Source of the DNA: JAIYDJ01 sp038246975
GTDB lineage: Bacteria > Pseudomonadota > Alphaproteobacteria > Rhodobacterales > Rhodobacteraceae
Direction: 5' to 3'
Assembly (NCBI GenBank): GCA_038246975.1
Contig: JBBRVJ010000128.1
Span: 1 to 10,605, forward strand
DNA: 10,605 bases
Of the stretch, positions 5,369 through 10,605 are shown one piece after another (the first letter of the stretch is position 1; every line of letters starts with the position of its first letter). The notes under the pieces are model-generated. The model was not told the origin of the DNA, searched no databases, and worked only from the letters and a program-made list of their open reading frames with translations. Position numbers and translations under genes: made by a program.

Positions 5369-6727
5369 TCAGGTTCCTTGATCCAGCGTCTGAATATGAT
5401 GTGACAACCAGCGGGCGGTGCGCAAGAGGCGGGCGTCATCCCCCCGCCGACCAACAAGTTGCACGCCCATCGGCATCCCGTTTTCCGCCGTGAAGAGCGG
5501 GAGTGTTATCGCAGGAACTCCGGCCAATGTCCAAAGCCCATTGAAAAGCGACGACCCGGTCGAGTCCAGCCCCAGCGGTGCGGGCCCCAATGCGGCGGGT
5601 GACAGCAGCGCGTCACAGCGGTCAAAAACCTCGTCCAGAACCGTGTTCATCAGATCGCGCCAGTCCAGCGCCGCGATGTAGTCACGCGCGAGAACGGCCT
5701 TGCCCTCGTCGATGGCGGCCTTGAGCGGGTCCGACATCAGGTCGCGTCCCCGGCGTTCAAGCGCGTAATAACATTTGGACATCTCGGCGAAATTGATCTG
5801 CTGGCGGGTCGCTGCCAGATCGTCAAATCCAGGCAGGGACACTTCAAAGCAGTCAGGCAGCAAAGCTGCCAATTCATCCATCGCCCCCTGCATTTCGGGG
5901 TCGGCCTGATCGTGACCCGGCAACTTTGCCACCGCAAACGCTGGGGTCACCGGCGATTTGGACAGTGCCACGTCCAGAAGACGCGGGGTTGGTGCCATTG
6001 CGGTCGCCCTGTCTGCCGGGTCATGGCCGGCCAACACCTCGGCCAGAAGGGCACAGTCTTCGACCGATTTGCCAAAAACGCCAACCGTATCCAGAAACGG
6101 CGACTGCATCAAAAGCCCGGTGCGCGGGATCATCCCAAAGCTTGGCTTGAACCCGACCACGCCGCAAAAACTCGCGGGACGAATGACCGAACCCCCGGTC
6201 TGCGTCCCGATGGCCAAAGGCACCATTCCTGCGGCCACCGCGGCCGCTGATCCCTGGCTGGAACCGCCGGGCGTGTGAGCCTGATTGTGCGGGTTGCGCG
6301 TCTTGCCGGGATGCAGAAAAGCACATTCCGTGCTGACAGTCTTGCCCATAACAATGGCCCCCTCGGCACGCAGCCGGGCCACCAACCACGCATCCTCCTT
6401 TGGAACCCGGCCCGCATCAATCGGCGTCCCGTTCGCGGTCGGGATGCCCTTGGTGTCGATGATGTCCTTCAGACCCACCGGCAAGCCATGCAGCGCCCCG
6501 ATCGGCAAACCCGCTTGGCGACGCTTGTCCAGGGCGTTGGCCTGCTCCAGTGCATAAGCACCGTCGAGCCAGGCCCAGGCCTGCACCTCGGGCTCGCGCG
6601 CAGCGATGCGGGCAAGACACGCCTCGACCAGCTCTAACGCTCGCAGCGCGCCCGAGGCGAGCCTGTCGCGAAGGACGACCGCACTGAGTGAAAGCAGCGC
6701 ATCGGCCTGTTCAGCGCGAAGTACCAT
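5369..6727 (-). CDS. Amidase signature family hydrolase
   Basis: This 452-residue protein has the usual length for the amidase signature family. The Ser-cisSer-Lys catalytic triad is complete: Lys87 in GLPVGLKDIID, Ser156 in TPGGSSQGSAAAVA, and nucleophile Ser180 in IGTQTGGSVIRPASFCG. The serine-rich loop has Gln158 where many relatives have a third Ser; this position is not part of the triad. There is no signal peptide, so it acts in the cytoplasm. The family hydrolyses amides, carbamates or ureas to acid plus ammonia or amine; the substrate is not readable here. The start ATG at 6727 has GGAGG at 6738-6734, six bases upstream. The gene overlaps the end of the TRAP permease gene by 17 bases, which argues that it acts on the imported compound. 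GatA is less likely because no gatB or gatC gene is nearby. Confidence 0.9.
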   Translation of the reverse strand: MVLRAEQADALLSLSAVVLRDRLASGALRALELVEACLARIAAREPEVQAWAWLDGAYALEQANALDKRRQAGLPIGALHGLPVGLKDIIDTKGIPTANGTPIDAGRVPKEDAWLVARLRAEGAIVMGKTVSTECAFLHPGKTRNPHNQAHTPGGSSQGSAAAVAAGMVPLAIGTQTGGSVIRPASFCGVVGFKPSFGMIPRTGLLMQSPFLDTVGVFGKSVEDCALLAEVLAGHDPADRATAMAPTPRLLDVALSKSPVTPAFAVAKLPGHDQADPEMQGAMDELAALLPDCFEVSLPGFDDLAATRQQINFAEMSKCYYALERRGRDLMSDPLKAAIDEGKAVLARDYIAALDWRDLMNTVLDEVFDRCDALLSPAALGPAPLGLDSTGSSLFNGLWTLAGVPAITLPLFTAENGMPMGVQLVGRRGDDARLLRTARWLSHHIQTLDQGT

Positions 6728-8135
6728 AGATAGCCTCCGGCAAGGCGAAGACTATCTCGGGGAACGTGTACATCAAGCCCATACAGACGATAACCATGCC
6801 GCAATAAGGAAGCACACCCTTGAAGATCTCGGTCAGCTTCACATTGGGAGGCGCGATGCCCTTCAAGTAATACGCACTCATCGCCATGGGCGGTGTCAGG
6901 AAACTCGTCTGAAGGTTCAAGGCCACCAAAACCCCGAAGAACAGCGGATCAATCCCGAAAACTGGCAGCAGCGGCAGAAAGATCGGGACGAAGATGATGA
7001 TGATCTCGGACCATTCCAGCGGCCAACCCAAAAGAAAGATGATCAGCTGCGCCAGCAACAGAAACTGGAACGGAGTCAGATCAAGACTTTGGACGAATTC
7101 TGCAATAACCGTCTCGCCGCCCAGATAGCTGAACACCGCCGAGAATGTGTAAGACCCGACGAACAGCCAGCACACCATCGCCGTCGTGCGCACCGTCAGA
7201 TAGACGCTTTCGCGCAAACGCTCGAACGTCATGGCACGGTAGGCAATCGCAAGCAATATACCCCCCAAGGCTCCGATCGAAGCCGCTTCGGTGGGCGTGG
7301 CAAGGCCGAACAGGATCGAGCCAAGCACCGAGAAAATCAGGACAGCCAACGGCAAAAAGCTGGTGGCAAGCATCCACATCATCTTGCCAAACGGAACCTC
7401 GGGCATTTCTTCCTTGGTGGGTTTGGGCGCAAGGCTCGGGTTCAGCATCGACCGGACGACGATATAGACAAGATACAGGCCGACCAGCGTCAAGCCAGGC
7501 AAAAGTGCCGCTGCGTAAAGCCGCACGATCGAAACACCGGAAGATGCCGCATAGACGATCAGCATGATCGACGGCGGAATAAGGATGCCCAACGTGCCGC
7601 CAGCGCAGATAATCCCCGCAGCGAACGAATGGTCATAGCGCGCCTTCAACATCTGCGGCAATGCCAACAAGCCCATCAGCGTCACAACCGCGCCCACGAT
7701 CCCGGTGGCGGTGGCAAAGAGTGCGCAGGTAATCAGCGCCGCGACGCCCATGGACCCCGGAATGTTCCGCGTCGCAATCGCGATCGTGCCGAACAGCTTG
7801 TCCACGATATTTGCGCGCTCGACGATGTATCCCATGAACAGGAACAGCGGAATCGCGGTCAGAACTTCGTTCGAGATCACCGAGTAGGTCTGATTTACGA
7901 ACAAATCGAAGATGCGGTTGTTGTAGAACCCCTCTAACCACAGCGACGTGCTGTCCCACCAACTGGCGGTTTCATCCAGGCGGTCAAAAGCGCGCCACAT
8001 CCGACCTTCGTCGTAATAGGCGAAGTAACCAAAGGCGATGCCAAGCGCCATCAAGGTGAAAGCAATCGGGAAACCCAAAAAGACGAAGCCAATGAAAATG
8101 GCCAGCATCATGAGGGCGATCTGGGGTTCGGTCAC
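6711..8135 (-). CDS. dctM: TRAP transporter large permease (DctM-type)
   Basis: This 474-residue integral membrane protein has about a dozen hydrophobic segments and is the ion-coupled transport subunit of a tripartite ATP-independent periplasmic transporter. Typical signs are AIPLFLFMGYIVERANI, then TCALFATATGIVGAVVTLMG, the GGTLGILIPPSIMLIVYA loop, the LFGLATPTEAASIGALG segment, and LNLQTSFLTPPMAMSAYYLKG near the C-terminus. It is longer than the common 425-residue form. The extra length includes a polar insert after the first helices (YDEGRMWRAFDRLDETASWW onward to about residue 85), seen in TakP/FcbT-type systems. The start is the GTG at 8135-8133, with GGAG nine bases upstream. It works with DctQ and with the binding protein encoded upstream, using a sodium or proton gradient. 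Its end overlaps the amidase start. Confidence 0.95.
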   Translation of the reverse strand: MTEPQIALMMLAIFIGFVFLGFPIAFTLMALGIAFGYFAYYDEGRMWRAFDRLDETASWWDSTSLWLEGFYNNRIFDLFVNQTYSVISNEVLTAIPLFLFMGYIVERANIVDKLFGTIAIATRNIPGSMGVAALITCALFATATGIVGAVVTLMGLLALPQMLKARYDHSFAAGIICAGGTLGILIPPSIMLIVYAASSGVSIVRLYAAALLPGLTLVGLYLVYIVVRSMLNPSLAPKPTKEEMPEVPFGKMMWMLATSFLPLAVLIFSVLGSILFGLATPTEAASIGALGGILLAIAYRAMTFERLRESVYLTVRTTAMVCWLFVGSYTFSAVFSYLGGETVIAEFVQSLDLTPFQFLLLAQLIIFLLGWPLEWSEIIIIFVPIFLPLLPVFGIDPLFFGVLVALNLQTSFLTPPMAMSAYYLKGIAPPNVKLTEIFKGVLPYCGMVIVCMGLMYTFPEIVFALPEAIYGTSR

Positions 8136-8152
8136 GTGAGCATTCTCCGGTT

Positions 8153-8167
8153 CGGTCCTGCGGACCG
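8153..8167 (-). other. Small intercistronic hairpin between dctQ and dctM
   Basis: CGGTCC (8153-8158) and GGACCG (8162-8167) form a 6-bp stem with a 3-base loop. It sits between the dctQ stop and the dctM ribosome site. It could affect mRNA processing or dctM translation; no T-run follows, so it is not a terminator. Confidence 0.3.
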
Positions 8168-8168
8168 G

Positions 8169-8744
8169 TTACTTCTGCGAAGCTTGGGCTGCTTGTTTGA
8201 TCAGCAGTTCTTCGGTTTCTTCCACATCATCCTCGGCTGGGGGCCAGTAACCTTGCCGAATGCACAATATGCAGCGGAAGACCTGTGCAACGCCTTGGAT
8301 CAGAAGTAGAATCCCTGCTATCGCAATCACCGATTTGAACTGATAGATTGGAATACCCGCCGGGCTGTTCACCGAAACCTCGGTATAGGACCATGACCGC
8401 TCTGCATACTTGAACCCGGTAAAAACAAGGGCCAGAATGCCGGGGAAGAAAAACAGAAAGTACAGCACCAGATCGACGGTGGCCTGGGTGCGCTGCGACC
8501 ACAATCGATACAGGAAATCCCCGCGCACATGACCACCGCGTGACAGGGTGTACGCCCCGCCCATCATGAACATTGTACCATACATGATGAACGACAAATC
8601 CAAGGCCCACGGGGTTGGGGCGTTGAAGACATACCGCACCATGACTTCGTAACTCATGCCAAAGGTCATCAGCAGGACCAACCACCCGAAGGTTTTGCCG
8701 AACCATGCCGAAAGCTTATCGGCAAACCGAATGAAACCGACCAT
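8169..8744 (-). CDS. dctQ: TRAP transporter small permease (DctQ-type)
   Basis: This 191-residue protein starts at the ATG at 8744 (MVGFIRFADKLSAWFGKTFG), with GGAG about nine bases upstream. A TTG start at 8783 would add a poor 13-residue extension. Four hydrophobic segments are visible. The DctQ signature covers the first two (FGWLVLLMTFGMSYEVMVRY, then VFNAPTPWALDLSFIMYGTM) and is followed by GGAYTLSRGGHVRGDF with the conserved His-Val-Arg region. The insert RSWSYTEVSVNSPAGIPIY lies between helices 3 and 4. The C-terminal tail is unusually acidic (AEDDVEETEELL). DctQ forms the membrane complex with DctM and supports docking of the binding protein. It lies 98 bases after dctP, with a terminator-like hairpin between them, and 33 bases before dctM. 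Confidence 0.93.
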   Translation of the reverse strand: MVGFIRFADKLSAWFGKTFGWLVLLMTFGMSYEVMVRYVFNAPTPWALDLSFIMYGTMFMMGGAYTLSRGGHVRGDFLYRLWSQRTQATVDLVLYFLFFFPGILALVFTGFKYAERSWSYTEVSVNSPAGIPIYQFKSVIAIAGILLLIQGVAQVFRCILCIRQGYWPPAEDDVEETEELLIKQAAQASQK

Positions 8745-8806
8745 GCAACAAAGCTCCGCTTGTGCTGTTGCGCCGAAAGCCAAGGCCCCCGGCGCGCAAG
8801 TGTCTG

Positions 8807-8833
8807 AAAAAGGGGCGCGATACCCGCGCCCCT
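8807..8833 (-). terminator. Hairpin plus T-run between dctP and dctQ (partial terminator)
   Basis: In the direction of transcription AGGGGCGCG (8833-8825) pairs with CGCGCCCCT (8819-8811), a perfect 9-bp GC-rich stem with a 5-base loop, followed at once by TTTT (8810-8807). This has the form of an intrinsic terminator. Because the permease genes follow directly and have no obvious promoter of their own, it most likely lets only part of the transcripts continue, giving more binding protein than permease. It may also protect the 3' end of a short dctP mRNA. Confidence 0.75.
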
Positions 8834-8842
8834 AGCCCGAAA

Positions 8843-9982
8843 TCAGAGCTTGAGTTTTCCCGGGAAGTAATGCTCGTAAGCCAATGCATAATCCGGGGCG
8901 TTCATCATCTCGTAATAGCTGACGCGCTCCACCCATGCGCGCTGGCTGTCCATCACCTTCTTCATGAAGGGATCGGCCTCAAGCTGCGGGATCAGAACAT
9001 CCCACGCCTTGATCTGACCATCCAGAATTTCCTTCGATGTCCGGCGCACGGTCACACCCGAGTCCGTCTCCAGCTTGCGCAGGTCGGTCGAATAGTTGTC
9101 CATCGCGCGCGCCGTGTTCGATGTCGAGGCAGCCTCGACGCCGTACTTCAGGATTGCCTGGAGATCGGGCTCCAGATCCTCAAGGAAATCCTTGTTGAAC
9201 AGGAATTCAAACGATTCGGACGCCTGGTGATAGGACGACAAATAGTAGTTCTTGGCCACATCCTGCGCGCCAAAACGGCTGTCCGACGACGGGTTGTTGA
9301 ACTCGAAGGCGTCGATCACACCGCGCTCCATTGCGGGCACGATTTCGCCGCCCGGAAGCTGTGCCACCGACATGCCCATCTGCTGCATAAGATCGGCTGC
9401 CAGACCGACGGTGCGATATTTGAAGCCCTGAATATCGGCGATAGTGTTCACCTCGTCCTTGAACCAGCCGAAAGGCTGCGCGAACATCGGGAAACCCATA
9501 TAGCCCACGATGTTCAATCCCAGCACGTCCTGCTGAAGTTCGCGGTAGAATTCCGCGCCGCCGCCGGCGTAGAACCAGGACAGCATGGTTGTAGCCGAGC
9601 CGCCGAAGACCGGGCCTGTGCCGAAAAGCGAAGCCGCCTTGTTCTTGCCATACCAATAGACCGGCACCGAATGCGCTGCGTCCAGCACTCCGTCGTTCAC
9701 TGCGTCAAGGACCTGGAATGCGCCAACCACCGCGCCTGCAGGCAGCAGGTCGATCTTCAGGCGGCCGCCCGACATTTCTTCAACGCGGGTCACATATTCA
9801 CGCGCAAAATCCATCCAGATATCGGCTGCGGGCCACGAAGTCTGCATCTTCATGACAAGCGGCGCCTGCGCCAGAACGGCGGGCGCAGAAAGCGCCGCCG
9901 CCGCAACAGCGGTCCCACCCAATGCGCCAGTGCGAATGAACGAACGACGGGAAAGCCGCCCGTGATCACGGATATCAGTCAT
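8843..9982 (-). CDS. dctP: TRAP transporter solute-binding protein, TakP-like
   Basis: This 379-residue protein starts at the ATG at 9982, with GGAGG five bases upstream; longer starts have no such site. Residues 10-39 form a twin-arginine type signal (LSRRSFIRTGALGGTAVAAA, then a cleavable AVLAQA). The mature protein resembles the 2-oxoacid-binding TakP of Rhodobacter sphaeroides: LPAGAVVGAFQVLDAVNDG, the VPVYWYGKN stretch, and YAGGGAEFY. It has the conserved ligand arginine Arg190 in GFKYRTVG, and GGEIVPAMERGVIDAFEFNN at about 211-230. Glu227 matches a metal or ligand site of TakP, but the next residue is Phe228 where I recall Trp in TakP, so the ligand may differ. It binds a carboxylate in the periplasm and delivers it to DctQM. 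It is the first gene of the operon. The named ligand class is inference from family. Confidence 0.93.
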   Translation of the reverse strand: MTDIRDHGRLSRRSFIRTGALGGTAVAAAALSAPAVLAQAPLVMKMQTSWPAADIWMDFAREYVTRVEEMSGGRLKIDLLPAGAVVGAFQVLDAVNDGVLDAAHSVPVYWYGKNKAASLFGTGPVFGGSATTMLSWFYAGGGAEFYRELQQDVLGLNIVGYMGFPMFAQPFGWFKDEVNTIADIQGFKYRTVGLAADLMQQMGMSVAQLPGGEIVPAMERGVIDAFEFNNPSSDSRFGAQDVAKNYYLSSYHQASESFEFLFNKDFLEDLEPDLQAILKYGVEAASTSNTARAMDNYSTDLRKLETDSGVTVRRTSKEILDGQIKAWDVLIPQLEADPFMKKVMDSQRAWVERVSYYEMMNAPDYALAYEHYFPGKLKL

Positions 9983-10031
9983 GATGTCCTCCCAGACAAT
10001 TGTTGCCGCTTGCGCAGCGTTAGGCTGGTAA

Positions 10032-10059
10032 AGTCTAAAGCCCTGCGCTGAGAATGCAA
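10032..10059 (-). promoter_or_regulatory. Candidate promoter of the TRAP operon
   Basis: Reading leftward, TTGCAT (10059-10054) and TAGACT (10037-10032) are separated by 16 bases. They lie about 50 bases ahead of the dctP start. The match is modest. I see no strong inverted repeat here, and no regulator gene lies next to the operon. The remaining bases between dctP and the IS6 remnant (to 10228) show no gene I can support. Confidence 0.3.
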
Positions 10060-10228
10060 CGGTTGGTGTGGCACGGCACAAGCAATTTTTTGAGTTGGGC
10101 AGGGCGGTCGTCCAGCTCCTTATCGAGATGCAACGGCATCTGACCCTCGCGGACGTCGGGAACACAGCGAATTGCGGGCTGTCAGACAAACGCGACCTCG
10201 TCTCCTTTTTTTCCGGACCCGCTCAGCG

Positions 10229-10466
10229 TCAGGCCGCACACAGTTGACGCCATCCGATGAGAGCGGCGGGCGGTTGGCCTTGAAAATGTCCCGGCTGGTG
10301 AGGGCGCGCTCCGCATTGAACATGTTGTGGAGTGAGGAATGGACGGCAACGAATTTCTGGAGGGGTCGCATCCTGCGAAAGCGGAGCATGGCGCGCGCCC
10401 GTCGTCGAAACGGTTGTTGAGAATTCTCCGCCCGATTGCCAGGCCAACGGCCGGTTTCGCGATCAT
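10229..10466 (-). pseudogene. IS6-family transposase, frameshifted C-terminal remnant
   Basis: The minus strand from 10466 reads NDRETGRWPGNRAENSQQPF, then RRRARAMLRFRRMRPLQKFV and AVHSSLHNMFNAERALTSRD, followed by IFKANRP. This is the C-terminal part of an IS6-family DDE transposase; the usual text is NRAENSHQPFRRRERAMLRF and VHNHFNxER. At about 10264-10270 the frame breaks. The ending AALIGWRQLCAA continues in another frame to the TGA at 10231-10229, which fits a single-base deletion. Only about 80 residues remain, and the catalytic Asp/Glu residues, except possibly the last region, are absent. The 5' side is cut off at 10467 by the end of an IS630-family element, so this copy is inactive. 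Confidence 0.85.
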
Positions 10467-10605
10467 TAGAGCGTGTTGCGCTCAATCGGTTTCATATCCT
10501 GCAGCTTTGAAGAAGTTGTAGCATTCTTCCTCCTTGAAGAGGTTGCAGACGCTTCCGACGGCTTGCCAGAGTTGGTCGTATGTTCTGGCAGCGGCCTTTC
10601 TGATC
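10467..10605 (-). mobile_element. End of an IS630-family insertion element
   Basis: The IS630-type transposase end is followed by GAGCGTGTTGCGCTCA (10469-10484 on the plus strand), an end sequence of the kind seen in IS630 relatives, with an inner GAGCG/CGCTC repeat. A TA dinucleotide at 10467-10468 fits the TA target-site duplication of this family. The other end lies outside the window. The element interrupts the IS6 remnant. Confidence 0.7.
10482..10605 (-). CDS. IS630-family transposase, C-terminal end (continues beyond window)
   Basis: The last 40 residues are readable: IRKAAARTYDQLWQAVGSVC, then NLFKEEECYNFFKAAGYETD and a TGA at 10484-10482. The pattern (T/D)-L--A-G-(I/V)C-L(F/Y)---EC-N(Y/F)F-AAGY-(S/T)D is the standard C-terminus of IS630-family DDE transposases. 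The stop codon overlaps the terminal repeat, as is common in these compact elements. No frameshift is seen in the visible part, so the element could be intact outside the window. The DDE residues are not in view. Confidence 0.85.
   Translation of the reverse strand, partial: IRKAAARTYDQLWQAVGSVCNLFKEEECYNFFKAAGYETD

Noticed and set aside
6606..7937. Long plus-strand open frame (443 residues) opposite the TRAP permease and amidase genes.
   Set aside because: It is the antisense shadow of dctM and the amidase gene. The composition is rich in Arg, Gln, His and Asp without domain pattern, while the minus-strand frames carry clear family motifs.
8762..10051. Long plus-strand open frame (429 residues) opposite dctP.
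   Set aside because: It is an antisense shadow with no recognisable motif; the opposite strand is a complete TakP-like binding protein.
10120..10485. Single 121-residue minus-strand open frame at the right edge as a real gene.
   Set aside because: Its N-terminal codons come from the IS630 end, its middle is the IS6 transposase tail, and its C-terminal part after the frameshift is not IS6-like. It is a by-product of insertion and frameshift, not a gene in its own right.

Overview
The window looks like an accessory stretch of an alphaproteobacterial chromosome or large plasmid, most likely from the Rhodobacterales (Paracoccus/Roseobacter type). The reasons are high G+C, a TakP-like TRAP transporter with a Tat-type binding protein, and remnants of IS5, IS6 and IS630 family transposases. 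No RNA gene or CRISPR array was seen. All names come from reading the translated sequence, without database searches.

Left part (1-1862). The left edge holds a minus-strand chimera: a piece of an RND efflux permease runs in frame into a piece of a DUF2461 protein, and both are truncated. Next is a complete marR-type repressor gene (662-1150, minus). Divergent from it is a small secreted protein gene (1299-1862, plus). A 28-bp perfect palindrome between them sits on a good promoter and is almost certainly the MarR operator.

Middle part (2032-5036). An NmrA-like NAD(P)-binding protein gene is followed directly by the 3' end of an IS5-family transposase. The end of this dead element runs into a tetR gene (minus) and supplies its last codons and stop. 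The tetR gene is divergent from a Tat-exported flavin amine oxidase gene (3732-5036, plus). The intergenic region carries two copies of a TACGACA-N4-TGTCGTA type operator, one of them inside the promoter spacer.

Right part (5203-9982, all minus). A tight operon reads dctP - hairpin/attenuator - dctQ - dctM - amidase - 53-residue membrane protein. The likely logic is that a Tat-exported solute-binding protein captures a carboxylate (2-oxoacid-like or amide-bearing), the DctQM permease imports it, and a cytoplasmic amidase-signature enzyme hydrolyses an amide bond. The small two-helix protein at the end of the operon has no known role.

Right edge (10229-10605). A frameshifted C-terminal remnant of an IS6-family transposase is cut off by the end of an IS630-family element, which continues out of the window. 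Mobile-element debris therefore lies at both the middle and the right, consistent with a region assembled by repeated insertion and deletion.
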